From a virus, in the IMG/VR virus record IMGVR_UViG_3300007735_000651, positions 1 to 34,383 of that record: DNA of 34,383 bases. One strand, given 5' to 3'. The translations under genes and the position numbers were made by a program. The notes below the pieces were generated by a model. It was not told the origin of the DNA. It searched no databases and saw only the letters and a program-made list of their open reading frames with translations. Positions 15,841 to 24,318 of this stretch are shown piece by piece; the stretch's first letter is position 1, and each line of letters begins with the position of its first letter.

Positions 15841-15870
15841 GCCCTCTCCCCATAAAGGAGGGGGCTTTTT
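15841..15870 (+). terminator. Intrinsic terminator after the capsid genes
   Basis: GCCCTCTCC (15841-15849) pairs with GGAGGGGGC (15857-15865) through nine base pairs with one wobble and a seven-base loop, followed by five T (15866-15870). The descending arm contains the GGAGG that serves the next start codon at 15872, so the same hairpin can both end head transcription and hide the ribosome site of the DUF115 gene. Confidence 0.88.
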
Positions 15871-15871
15871 A

Positions 15872-17503
15872 ATGAGTTCTGTTCCCCTAAAAATCGTTGG
15901 TAAATGTGTCGCAGAAGATGAGACACTGTTTGCACACATGGAAGCGGCTGTCGCAAGAGGCTTACCGCAAGTCAAACAAGCTGAGCCTATTAAGACCAAT
16001 CCGATTATTTTGGTGGCAAGCGCACCAAGCGTAAGAGGGAAAGTAGAGGTCATTAAAAAGATGCAAGCTGCGGGGTCGCCTGTGGTCGCCATTAAGGGCG
16101 CACATGATTGGCTCATTGCTCAGGGTTTAATACCTGATTACGCCTTAGCCATTGACCCACAAGAACACAGAATAGCGTTTTACAAACCGCACAAAGCTGT
16201 GCATTACATGATTGCCAGTCAGTGCCATCCTGCGATGTTTGACAACCTTGAGGGACATCAGGTCACAATATGGCATCCATACGTCAAAAAGGGGCAGACA
16301 CGCCCTAAAAACTCAATGTTGATAGGTGGCGGCACAACCTCGGGATTAAGGGCTATATCGCTGTTCTACGTCCTTGGCTACCGCCAGTTTGAGCTGTTTG
16401 GGTTTGATTCCTGTAATATGGGCGAGATGCTCAGGGTCAATGGCGAAAGACTTAAGGATGGCGACAATTTGGTTGAAGTCCAAATCGACCCAAATGGAGA
16501 GACGTTTTACTGCAATACGGCAATGGCTTTGCAGGCTGAGCATTTCCAAACCTATTATGACTACCTGCCAGACGCTACATTTGTTGGGCATGGGCATGGT
16601 CTGATCCAAGCAATTATCAAAAAGCGTGAGCAGAACATGATTGAGTTGGGTGGCATCATTGAACAAAAGCGTGAGCTTAACGACCGCACATCATTTATCC
16701 ATTGGGGCAATGAGAATGCGGCCAGCTGGCGCTATCGGGCAAAGATTCCATCAAGAGGATGGGCAACACTGAACGACCTGACTGCTGACACGCTGATATT
16801 TGCCAAACCGCAGGCCAATGAGCTGATGGACATGGCTCGGGCTAAAGCTCGAGGGGCGTGGGTGGTGGTGGATTTCTGTGATGATCACTTTGATTGGCCT
16901 CACTACCAAGAAGCGTTACGCCTTGCCGATGCGGTGACTTGTCCGACCGCTGAGATGGCAAAACGAATAAAAGAGCTGGGTAAGGATGCTACTGTCATTC
17001 CTGACCCTTATGAGTACCCCGAGATGCCACCGCACTACGCTGGGGTTAATTTGCTTTGGTATGGGCATCATGTCAACCGTGACAGCCTAAAACGCATATT
17101 GCCTGAGATTGAGGGTTATCCCTTGCGGGTGGTATCAAACTTTGATGGGGCGATTCCTTGGTCGAATGAGACCATGCTAAAAGAATTTGCCCAAGCCGAT
17201 ATAGTGGTGATCCCTGCCACAGCTCCTTACAAGAGCGCAAACAGGGCAATTGAGGCGATCAGGCAAGGTTGTTTTGTGGTTGCAGAGCCGCACCCAGCTT
17301 TGGAGGGTTTTCCCATTTACATCGGCAACATCAAAGAGGGCATCGAATGGACAACACAGCAGAACATGAACGAACTCATTTCCAAGGCGCAGAAGTTCGT
17401 GAGGGAAGAATTTTCGCCTCGAATACTGATCGACAAGTGGAAGATAGCTACGAAACGGCCTACAACCTTGGATGCGGAAAGAAAAAATGGGACGGTTGGA
17501 TAA
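15872..17503 (+). CDS. DUF115/MptE-like domain fused to glycosyltransferase-like domain
   Basis: A 543-aa protein with ATG 15872 after AGGAGGGGG; upstream frame lies in the terminator and is not used. Residues 1-260 are a DUF115 (MAF/MptE-like) Rossmann domain: ILVASAPSVRGK, GAHDWLIAQGLIPDYALAIDP, MLIGGGTTSGLRAI and ELFGFDSC. Residues 300-540 look like a GT-B-type glycosyltransferase C-half, with ATVIPDPYEYPE, LLWYGHHVNRDSL and the E-rich ADIVVIPA...NRAIEAIRQGCFVVAEP segment. DUF115 proteins join sugar (often nonulosonic acid) transfer to flagellin or related pterin chemistry. In a phage they may modify virion or host surface glycans. The second DUF115 gene and a methyltransferase follow. Confidence 0.8.
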   Translation: MSSVPLKIVGKCVAEDETLFAHMEAAVARGLPQVKQAEPIKTNPIILVASAPSVRGKVEVIKKMQAAGSPVVAIKGAHDWLIAQGLIPDYALAIDPQEHRIAFYKPHKAVHYMIASQCHPAMFDNLEGHQVTIWHPYVKKGQTRPKNSMLIGGGTTSGLRAISLFYVLGYRQFELFGFDSCNMGEMLRVNGERLKDGDNLVEVQIDPNGETFYCNTAMALQAEHFQTYYDYLPDATFVGHGHGLIQAIIKKREQNMIELGGIIEQKRELNDRTSFIHWGNENAASWRYRAKIPSRGWATLNDLTADTLIFAKPQANELMDMARAKARGAWVVVDFCDDHFDWPHYQEALRLADAVTCPTAEMAKRIKELGKDATVIPDPYEYPEMPPHYAGVNLLWYGHHVNRDSLKRILPEIEGYPLRVVSNFDGAIPWSNETMLKEFAQADIVVIPATAPYKSANRAIEAIRQGCFVVAEPHPALEGFPIYIGNIKEGIEWTTQQNMNELISKAQKFVREEFSPRILIDKWKIATKRPTTLDAERKNGTVG

Positions 17504-17949
17504 ACGTTGACCTGCATTCAGATATTGCAGACATCCAGTGCGACCTGAGAAAACTTGAGTTAGCTACCGATTCAGCCGATGCGGTGGCTGCGATCCACGT
17601 TTTAGAGCACTTTTACGAGTGGGAAGTCTATGACCTGCTGACCGAATGGAAACGAGTGCTCAAGCCTGGCGGCAAGATGATCCTAGAGCTTCCCTGCATG
17701 GATAAGGTATTTGCCTATGTCCACAATTGCGTTGTCAATAAAGAGCCGTTACAACCGTTTATGACCTTAAATGCGTTATATGGTGATCCTAAATACAAGT
17801 CAGAGGCAATGTGCCATCATTGGGGCTGGTTTCAGCGTCCTTTGAGGGATATGTTGGAGACCGTAGGAATGCAAGAAATTACATTCTGCGAGCCTAGATA
17901 CCATTTTCCATTTAGAGACATGAGGGTGGAATGCTTAAAGGGGTCTTGA
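17347..17949 (+). CDS. SAM-dependent class I methyltransferase
   Basis: A 200-aa enzyme of the Methyltransf_11 type. Motif I is NLGCGKKKWDGWINVDL (near 37-53 from this start), followed by the acidic strand VDLHSDIADIQCDLRKLE, AIHVLEHFYEWE (motif II region) and LKPGGKMILELP (motif III). ATG 17347 has GAGG at a good distance but gives a 157-base overlap with the upstream gene; GTG 17437 sits right before the domain but has no ribosome site, and many family members begin there. The enzyme probably methylates a small molecule, sugar or lipid made by the flanking DUF115 proteins. It overlaps the second DUF115 gene by 19 bases. Confidence 0.8.
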   Translation: MDNTAEHERTHFQGAEVREGRIFASNTDRQVEDSYETAYNLGCGKKKWDGWINVDLHSDIADIQCDLRKLELATDSADAVAAIHVLEHFYEWEVYDLLTEWKRVLKPGGKMILELPCMDKVFAYVHNCVVNKEPLQPFMTLNALYGDPKYKSEAMCHHWGWFQRPLRDMLETVGMQEITFCEPRYHFPFRDMRVECLKGS

Positions 17950-18668
17950 CCAACGATGAGCGCCATGAGCAGATGGCAAAGGCAATTCACTTGCCCCTGC
18001 TCAAGAAAAAGGGCAAATTCAACGATAGGCGCATGACCATTGCGTGTTATGGCCCGAGCCTTGAGGACACTTGGCGCCAGCTCAGGCATCCGATCATGAC
18101 GGTCTCAGGGGCGCACGACTATCTGGTGGAGAGGGGTGTTATTCCCGACTTTCATGTGGACTGTGACCCCAGAGCGCACAAGGCGCAGATGTTAAGAAAG
18201 CCACAAAAGAACACAAAGTACCTGATGGCCTCGGTGTGTCATCCAGACTTTTGGGAGATTCTTAAAGGGAAAAATGTTAAGGTATGGCATTTAGTAAATG
18301 GGAATGATTTTGAGACGGTGGCGTGGGTTGCCCAAAATCATCCCGAGGGAATGGAAAGCCTGATAGGTGGCGGTTCGAGTGTAGGAATGCGAGCTATGAA
18401 TGTTTCGGCGGCTTTAGGGTTTCGCAGATTTGACATTCATGGCATGGATTGTTCATTTGTAAAAAATCGTCACGCAGGTGCTCATACTGGCAAGGATCAG
18501 ACTAAAATCATGGTCAGAGTTGGTTTGAGAACTTTCCAGACAACACAGCAGATGCTACAAGCGGCGATTGAAATGGAAAATTTCATAGAGACGCAGGATG
18601 CTGAAGTGGTGTTTTACGGCGATGGTCTAATGCAGGAAACTGCTTTCAAACTCAAGGAATTAGCATGA
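17931..18668 (+). CDS. Second DUF115/MptE-like protein
   Basis: A 245-aa single-domain relative of the N-terminal half of the protein at 15872. The same motifs appear: MTIACYGPSLEDTW, GAHDYLVERGVIPDFHVDCDP, MASVCHPDFWEIL, SLIGGGSSVGMRAMNVSAALGF and FDIHGMDCSF. The two are paralogues flanking the methyltransferase, so they probably perform related steps on the same substrate. It lacks the C-terminal glycosyltransferase half. It overlaps both neighbours (19 bases and four bases), so the cassette is one translational unit inserted between head and tail genes. Confidence 0.85.
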   Translation: MLKGVLTNDERHEQMAKAIHLPLLKKKGKFNDRRMTIACYGPSLEDTWRQLRHPIMTVSGAHDYLVERGVIPDFHVDCDPRAHKAQMLRKPQKNTKYLMASVCHPDFWEILKGKNVKVWHLVNGNDFETVAWVAQNHPEGMESLIGGGSSVGMRAMNVSAALGFRRFDIHGMDCSFVKNRHAGAHTGKDQTKIMVRVGLRTFQTTQQMLQAAIEMENFIETQDAEVVFYGDGLMQETAFKLKELA

Positions 18669-19252
18669 AAAACGAAGTGGCAGGTTGGACAAACGAGAGC
18701 TGGATGGAAGATAACCGTGGCAAGATGGCGGTGTTTTTCTACACCAAGCAGGTGCAAAACTCATTCAAAACGGCGCAGGAAAACCGCCCAATCTTTGATG
18801 AAAAGATATTTTTAAAGAAATTAGTACCTGGCGACTCTACCCTGATCGTTGACCGCCCAATGCGCCCGACTGACGTTGAGGAGCACCCAATTGAATGGGC
18901 AAGGTTTGAGCAAAAGAAAGAAAACCGTGTCTCTGGTACTCCTTTGGACGCATGGCCTATTCTGAGCGACACACAAAAAGCCGAATTTAGAGCGCTTAAC
19001 ATTTTTACCATTGACCAGTTCGCACAGCTCCCCGACTCGGTGGGCAACAAGATCATGGGCTTTAACGACTTGCGTGATAAGGCTCGCACGTTCATTTTGG
19101 CGGCAAAAGATTCTAAATTGATGGACAACGTAAGGGCTGAGACTGAGAAAGTAATGCAGACTCAAGCCGCTGAAATTGCTCAATTGCGTGAGATGATCAA
19201 CGAGTTGACTGCCAAAAAGGGCAGACCACGAAAAGAAACCGTAGAGGAATGA
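18665..19252 (+). CDS. Conserved hypothetical tail-region protein
   Basis: A 195-aa protein with a four-base overlap (ATGA) with the DUF115 gene. It has a beta N-terminal part (KMAVFFYTKQVQNSF, LVPGDSTLIVDRP), a central helix-hairpin-helix-like stretch with FRALNIFTIDQFAQLPDSVGNKI (near 118-140) and a C-terminal coiled coil ending in KKGRPRKETVEE. The HhH-like turn and basic end suggest DNA contact near the portal or in the ejected set, but I do not recognise a named family. Confidence 0.7.
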   Translation: MKNEVAGWTNESWMEDNRGKMAVFFYTKQVQNSFKTAQENRPIFDEKIFLKKLVPGDSTLIVDRPMRPTDVEEHPIEWARFEQKKENRVSGTPLDAWPILSDTQKAEFRALNIFTIDQFAQLPDSVGNKIMGFNDLRDKARTFILAAKDSKLMDNVRAETEKVMQTQAAEIAQLREMINELTAKKGRPRKETVEE

Positions 19253-19253
19253 T

Positions 19254-20171
19254 ATGAGCTACACATTACTGCAACTGGTTGACCAAATGTCCGCAGAGTT
19301 GGGCCTAACTCAGCCAGCGGCAGTAATTGGCTCATCAAACAATCAGACCATCCAAATTCTTGCTTTGGCTAACCGGCTGGGCAAGGATTTGGTCAGGGAC
19401 TTTGAATGGCAACGTTTGGTGCAAGCCTATATTTGGCAAACACAGGTTGCTGTGAGCACCACGGGAAACATCACGGCAGGGTCTAAGGTCATCACAAACA
19501 TTCCTGATACCTCTGGTTTGCAGGTTGGCAATGTGGTTACAGGCACTGGTCAGACACCGTATGCAGAAATTTTGACAATTGACAGCAGTACGCAGGTCAC
19601 ATTGAATGCGCCGGTCACCACGTCCACCGCATCGGTTTCAATGACGTTTGCCAAGCAGGATTACGACTTGCCAGGCGGGTACGACCGCATGATTTCAGAC
19701 ACAAACTGGGACAGAACTGACCACTGGCGCAACCTTGGTACTAAATCATCTCAGGATTGGCAATTCTTACAGGGCGGCATTATTTCGATTGGCCCAAGGG
19801 AACGCTACCGAATCTACAACAACAAATTTCGTATTTTCCAAGCCTTGACCACGGTTTATAACTTTTCTTTTGAGTATGTATCAAACTATTGGGTATGCGC
19901 CACAGGCTCAGATCAAGGGTCAAAATCAGCGTATACAGCAGACACAGACACTTGCGTGTTTCCTGATGACCTAATGCTGGCGGGGCTAAAGTTTTACTTT
20001 TTGAAAGCCAAAAAGCTGGATTATTCGGTGGAGCTGGGCGAGTTCATGCGATCACTTTCATACTGTAAAGCGCAGGATGTCCCAGTTTCTGCAATGTCCC
20101 TTGCACCAGTGGGAATGAACCAACTGGTTGGCCCGTGGAGTGTGCAAGACGGTAACTGGCCGAGCGTCTGA
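19254..20171 (+). CDS. Head-tail adaptor (gp11/gp4-like tail tubular protein A)
   Basis: A 305-aa protein. The opening LLQLVDQMSAELGL and NRLGKDLVRDFEWQRLVQ form the helical bundle of T7 gp11 / P22 gp4-type adaptors that bind the portal ring. A beta insertion with a repeated TGNITAGSKVITNIPDTSGL / VGNVVTG strand pattern (residues 70-125) is a small Ig-like or OB insert found in many of these adaptors. The C-terminal part (FPDDLMLAGLKFYFLKAKKLDY) is the docking helix. It is coupled to the following nozzle gene by a one-base overlap (TGATG). Confidence 0.82.
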   Translation: MSYTLLQLVDQMSAELGLTQPAAVIGSSNNQTIQILALANRLGKDLVRDFEWQRLVQAYIWQTQVAVSTTGNITAGSKVITNIPDTSGLQVGNVVTGTGQTPYAEILTIDSSTQVTLNAPVTTSTASVSMTFAKQDYDLPGGYDRMISDTNWDRTDHWRNLGTKSSQDWQFLQGGIISIGPRERYRIYNNKFRIFQALTTVYNFSFEYVSNYWVCATGSDQGSKSAYTADTDTCVFPDDLMLAGLKFYFLKAKKLDYSVELGEFMRSLSYCKAQDVPVSAMSLAPVGMNQLVGPWSVQDGNWPSV

Positions 20172-21718
20172 TGCTGAATTCATTTGCAAAAATACCCCGT
20201 CAACAGTCTGCCCAAACGGTAACTGTTGCCGCGCCAATTGGTGGATGGAATGCTCGAGATGCGCTGGGGGCGATGGATCCTTTGGATGCGGTGACGCTGA
20301 CTAATTTTTGGCCTGGCACAAACTCTGTAATTTTGCGAAGTGGGTACACGCAACACGCCACGGGGTTGCCTGGTCAGGTCGAAAGCCTGATGGCATATAA
20401 CTCAGGCACGGCAAGCAAGCTGTTTGCGGCATCTGTTGACAGTATTTATAACGTGACTAGCGCCGGTGCGGTGGGGTCTGCTGATGTCACTAGTTTAAGT
20501 AACGCCAAGTTTCAATACATCAACATGACCACCACGGCGGGGTCTTACCTGATGGCGGTCAATGGTGCAGACAAGCTCAGAATCTACAACGGCACGACTT
20601 GGTTTAAAGACGGTGACGGCGCACCTTATGACATTACTGGAGTAAATACGGCGACCTGCTCAAACATCACTTTGTTTAAAAATCGAGTGTGGTTGATCGA
20701 AACAGGCACATTAAAGGCGTGGTATTTACCGATTAACTCAATTGGTGGAGCTGCAACCAGTCTGGATATGTCTAGTTTGGTGCAAGAGGGCGGCTACATC
20801 ATGGCGGGGATGACTTGGACGTTAGATGCTGGTTACGGCATGGACGATTACTTAGCGTTTATTACCTCATCTGGCGAAGTTGTGGTCTGGCGTTTAACTG
20901 ATCCAACCACGCCGTCTGGTATTTCAATGATTGGGGTTTACACGGTAGGCGCACCCATTGGACGCAGATGCTGGACTAAATTTGGCGGTGACCTGTTGAT
21001 CATTACTCAGGATGGCGTAGTGCCTATGAGTGGCTCATTGCAAAGCTCTAGGCTTGACCCAAGGGTGTCTATCACCAACAAGATTCAGTACGCCATGAGC
21101 GCCGCTATATCGACCTACGGTGACACGTTTGGGTGGTGCTTGCTGTATTACCCTAAAGAGAATCAATTGCTGTTAAATGTGCCAATTGCGGTGGGTAGCC
21201 AGCAGCAATATGTGATGAACAACATCACAAAAAGCTGGTGTAACTTTACCGGCTGGGCGGCAAATTGCTGGGAATTGCACAAAGACAATCCCTATTATGG
21301 CGGCAATGGATTTGTGGCTCGGGCATGGAATGGCAATACAGATGGCACATCCGACATCAATGGATTTGCTTTACAGAGCTTTCAGACCTATGGCACAGCC
21401 CTGCAAAAGCAGTGCAAGATGATCCGCTACCACGTTCAAACAGATGGAACGCCGTCTGTGTTTGGTAATGTGAATGTGGACTACAACCTTGCAGACGAAT
21501 CAGCTCAACTTAACTTTTCTGTATCAAACTATGGAATCTGGGATTCTGGGCTTTGGGATGCGGCAATTTGGGGATCAGGCTTAGTGCCGATTGCCAACTG
21601 GCAGGGGGCGACAAATATTGGTTATACGTTTGCCCCGCTGTTAAAAACTGCCACGCAGGGCATACAATTGCAATGGGTCGCAACCGATCTGGTATTTGAG
21701 GGTGGCGGTGTGCTTTGA
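20171..21718 (+). CDS. Tail nozzle (T7 gp12 / P22 gp10-like, beta-propeller)
   Basis: A 515-aa protein starting one base inside the adaptor stop. The N-terminal segment QTVTVAAPIGGWNARDALGAMDPLDAVTLTNFWP is the characteristic opening of phage nozzle proteins. Repeated blades such as LFAASVDSIYNVTS, LMAVNGADKLRIYNG, LAFITSSGEVVVWRL and LLIITQDGVVPMSG form a WD-like propeller, and the rest is a beta-rich knob. In T7 and P22 this ring prolongs the short tail and gates the DNA channel. Length and order after the adaptor agree with that role. Confidence 0.85.
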   Translation: MLNSFAKIPRQQSAQTVTVAAPIGGWNARDALGAMDPLDAVTLTNFWPGTNSVILRSGYTQHATGLPGQVESLMAYNSGTASKLFAASVDSIYNVTSAGAVGSADVTSLSNAKFQYINMTTTAGSYLMAVNGADKLRIYNGTTWFKDGDGAPYDITGVNTATCSNITLFKNRVWLIETGTLKAWYLPINSIGGAATSLDMSSLVQEGGYIMAGMTWTLDAGYGMDDYLAFITSSGEVVVWRLTDPTTPSGISMIGVYTVGAPIGRRCWTKFGGDLLIITQDGVVPMSGSLQSSRLDPRVSITNKIQYAMSAAISTYGDTFGWCLLYYPKENQLLLNVPIAVGSQQQYVMNNITKSWCNFTGWAANCWELHKDNPYYGGNGFVARAWNGNTDGTSDINGFALQSFQTYGTALQKQCKMIRYHVQTDGTPSVFGNVNVDYNLADESAQLNFSVSNYGIWDSGLWDAAIWGSGLVPIANWQGATNIGYTFAPLLKTATQGIQLQWVATDLVFEGGGVL

Positions 21719-22151
21719 AATAACTTCAGACCATTCAGTGGGTCATTGGACTGCCGAGCAAATTGAGGGCGGTTATTTTGAGGCCAGATGCCGGTCAATC
21801 GGATTGAAAAAAGACGGCGAGTTTGTTGCCGGTGTGATTTACGAGAACTGGAATAGGCGGTCAATCACTTGCCATATTGCCATTTCTGGTCGGTTGACAC
21901 CGAAATACTTGTGGGCTATTTTTGACTATCCATTTCGGGTTTGCGATGTCAAAAAGATCATTGTCCCAGTAGATGCAACAAATTTAAAAAGTGTCAAATT
22001 GGTTGAAAAGATGGGATTCACAGAAGAAGCTCGAATCAAAGACGGCATGGCTGATGGAGACTTGATCCTGTACACATTAGCTAAGAATGATTGCAAATAT
22101 TTGGGGGAACGATATGGGAAAAAAAACACCAGCCGCACCAGCAGCGCCTGA
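21708..22151 (+). CDS. GNAT-family acetyltransferase
   Basis: A 147-aa protein. I choose GTG 21708, preceded by GAGGGTGG; TTG 21696 and GTG 21702 are in frame but closer to the nozzle's coding end. Motifs of the GNAT fold are visible: EFVAGVIYENW, HIAISGRLTPKYLWAIFDYPF, then the acetyl-CoA-adjacent VDATNLKSVKLVEKMGFTEEARI, which is motif B of alarmone/ribosomal-type acetyltransferases. It is an accessory enzyme set among tail genes; a target (host protein, glycan or virion protein) is not evident. Confidence 0.8.
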   Translation: MCFEITSDHSVGHWTAEQIEGGYFEARCRSIGLKKDGEFVAGVIYENWNRRSITCHIAISGRLTPKYLWAIFDYPFRVCDVKKIIVPVDATNLKSVKLVEKMGFTEEARIKDGMADGDLILYTLAKNDCKYLGERYGKKNTSRTSSA

Positions 22152-23184
22152 TTACACAGGGGCAGCAGTAGCTCAAGGTCAAGCAAATATTGAATCTGCA
22201 AGAGCTACTGCCAAGCTCAACAACCCCAATATGTACACGCCTTATGGCACTCAGTTGGTAAGTTACGAGGGCGATGTTCCAACCGTTAGACAAACCCTTA
22301 ATCCAACTGCACAAAAAACTTTAGAGGCTCAACAAGGCGTTGATCTTTCATTGTCAAACCTTGCCCAAAAAGGAACTGGTATTGCATCTAATGTGCTTGA
22401 TAAGCCATTTAGTTTTGGTGGGCCTGACGTTCAGACATCGTTAGACACAAGCGGTATAGCCAAGATGCCCGTCAATGCAGGCATGACAGGTCAAGAGGCA
22501 ATCATGCAACGGCTTGAACCATCATTGGCAAAGCAACGCGTTAGCACTGAAACTCAGTTGATCAATCAGGGATTGCGACCAGGCACAGAGGCTTACAACA
22601 ACGCCATTAACTTGCTGGGTCAGCAAGAAAACGATGCTAGAACACAAGCCGTTACCCAAGGTCTTAACCTTGACATTGGCGCAAATGCTCAAGGATATAA
22701 CCAAGCATTGCAAAGCGGTCAGTTTGCAAACACTGCTCAAGGCCAGGCGCTTGCACAGGCAATTCAACAGCGTCAGATGCCATTGAATGAAATTAACGCA
22801 TTGACTAGTAGTTCACAAATTCAAAATCCGCAATTTGCTGCTTACACAGGCGCAAATGTTGCACCTGCTCCAATTGCTAACGCAACAGCTCAACAAAGTC
22901 AATTTGCTCAAAACAACTATAACCAGCAAGTGGCCTCACAAAATGCTAATACAGCAGGTTTGTACAGTTTGGGCGGTGCTGGAATCATTGCAATGTCTGA
23001 TCGTCGATTAAAGTCAAATATTGTCAGAATTGGTACGCATCCATTTGGTATAGGAATATATGAATATGATATTTTTGGTGATCGTCAAATTGGTGTGATG
23101 GCACAAGAACTGTTGGAAGTAATGCCAGAAGCGGTGTTACAGCACCCAAGCGGTTACTTGATGGTTAATTACGGGAGACTTTAA
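22114..23184 (+). CDS. Virion protein with C-terminal S74-like intramolecular chaperone
   Basis: A 356-aa protein. ATG 22114 follows GGGGGAACG; it overlaps the acetyltransferase by 38 bases. The body is Gln/Ala/Asn-rich and helical (ejection-protein-like) with TETQLINQGLRPGTEAYNNA and a later QQQMPLNEINAL-type segment. The last 60 residues (MSDRRLKSNIVRIG, GIGIYEYDIFG, IGVMAQELLEVMPEAV) match the peptidase S74 / intramolecular chaperone of tail fibres, which trimerises and self-cleaves. The Ser-Asp at SDRRLKSN is the cleavage context. Finding this tail-fibre chaperone on a helical internal protein is unusual but known in several uncultured phages. Confidence 0.78.
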   Translation: MGKKTPAAPAAPDYTGAAVAQGQANIESARATAKLNNPNMYTPYGTQLVSYEGDVPTVRQTLNPTAQKTLEAQQGVDLSLSNLAQKGTGIASNVLDKPFSFGGPDVQTSLDTSGIAKMPVNAGMTGQEAIMQRLEPSLAKQRVSTETQLINQGLRPGTEAYNNAINLLGQQENDARTQAVTQGLNLDIGANAQGYNQALQSGQFANTAQGQALAQAIQQRQMPLNEINALTSSSQIQNPQFAAYTGANVAPAPIANATAQQSQFAQNNYNQQVASQNANTAGLYSLGGAGIIAMSDRRLKSNIVRIGTHPFGIGIYEYDIFGDRQIGVMAQELLEVMPEAVLQHPSGYLMVNYGRL

Positions 23185-24308
23185 TGGTAGATATAAATTT
23201 ATCCCCATACACTGGTGAACAGCAGGCGCTGGATCGTCGCCGCAAAATGGCTGAAGCAATGCAGCAGCAAGCTATGTCGCCAATTGAAATGCCTACTATG
23301 CCAGGGGTAGCAGTTAGCCCTTATGCTGGTCTTGCAAAAATGTTGCAGGCTTATGTGGCAAAACGCAATATTGACAAAGCTGATGAAGCACAAAGAGCCT
23401 ACGAAACTTCTTCTCAGGAAGACGTAGCCAGATTGTTAAGGAATTTTGGCAAAACAGAAACTGTGCCTGGTGAACTAATCACGCCAGGGCAAGAATCTGC
23501 GTTTATTCCAGAAAATGTAACTAGATACAACGAAACAAAAAATCAACCCGAGAGCTTTACGCCCGAAGAAAGAAATGCGGCTATTGACTTGCCTTTGAAA
23601 ACTGAAGCTGTTGCGCCAACTTATGGCCCAAGCCGACAAGTGCCTTACTTGTCAGCAGACTTATTAGACCCCAACAATCCTAATGCCATGAAAACAGGCA
23701 CTGGTCGCATGATGCTGGCTCAAGTTTTAATGCAACAAAAAGCACAAGAGCAAGCTGCGGCACAAAGAGCTTTAGAAGCTCAACAACAAATTCATGCAGT
23801 TGCGCCAGGCGCGTCTTTATTTCAAAACAACAAAGCTATTTATACAGCCCCTAAAGAATCGCCTATTCGCGAGGTTAAGACTATTGATGCCAATGGAATG
23901 CCGATAACCAAATACATTCCTGAAAGCACATTGTTGACGATGGGTAATATTCCAGATCAATACAAAGGATTTGCGGCTGATTTGATCACCGCCAAAAATT
24001 TACCAGAAAACATAACAAATGACCCGCAATTGCTAAATTTGGTTGGCTCACAATTGAATAAAGCCGCTGGTCAGGTTACGCCGCAAGATGTTGCCAACTA
24101 TATGTTAAAAGTGGCTGAGACAAGAGCCAAACTTGGCTATGAGGGAATTCCATTTGCTGAGCCTAAACCAATGGTTGCCGCTAAAAATCCTTTAATTCAA
24201 TCTAATCCTTTACCGCCGCAAGGAAGTCAGTTAATAAATGGTCAGGTATACGACACACCTAAAGGGCGTGGACGTTGGAATGGAAAAAGTTTCACTACCG
24301 TAGATTAA
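23184..24308 (+). CDS. Putative internal virion (ejection) protein
   Basis: A 374-aa protein that starts one base inside the stop of the upstream gene (TAATG). It is rich in Ala, Gln and Pro, with a helix LAQVLMQQKAQEQAAAQRALEAQQQ (near residues 175-200) and a short C-terminal basic tail (PKGRGRWNGKSFTTVD). No enzymatic motif is seen. Position between tail nozzle and the large ejection protein, with matching codon style, suggests a virion or ejection role comparable to T7 gp14/15 or P22 gp7/20. Confidence 0.65.
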   Translation: MVDINLSPYTGEQQALDRRRKMAEAMQQQAMSPIEMPTMPGVAVSPYAGLAKMLQAYVAKRNIDKADEAQRAYETSSQEDVARLLRNFGKTETVPGELITPGQESAFIPENVTRYNETKNQPESFTPEERNAAIDLPLKTEAVAPTYGPSRQVPYLSADLLDPNNPNAMKTGTGRMMLAQVLMQQKAQEQAAAQRALEAQQQIHAVAPGASLFQNNKAIYTAPKESPIREVKTIDANGMPITKYIPESTLLTMGNIPDQYKGFAADLITAKNLPENITNDPQLLNLVGSQLNKAAGQVTPQDVANYMLKVAETRAKLGYEGIPFAEPKPMVAAKNPLIQSNPLPPQGSQLINGQVYDTPKGRGRWNGKSFTTVD

Positions 24309-24318
24309 GGATTTAAAA

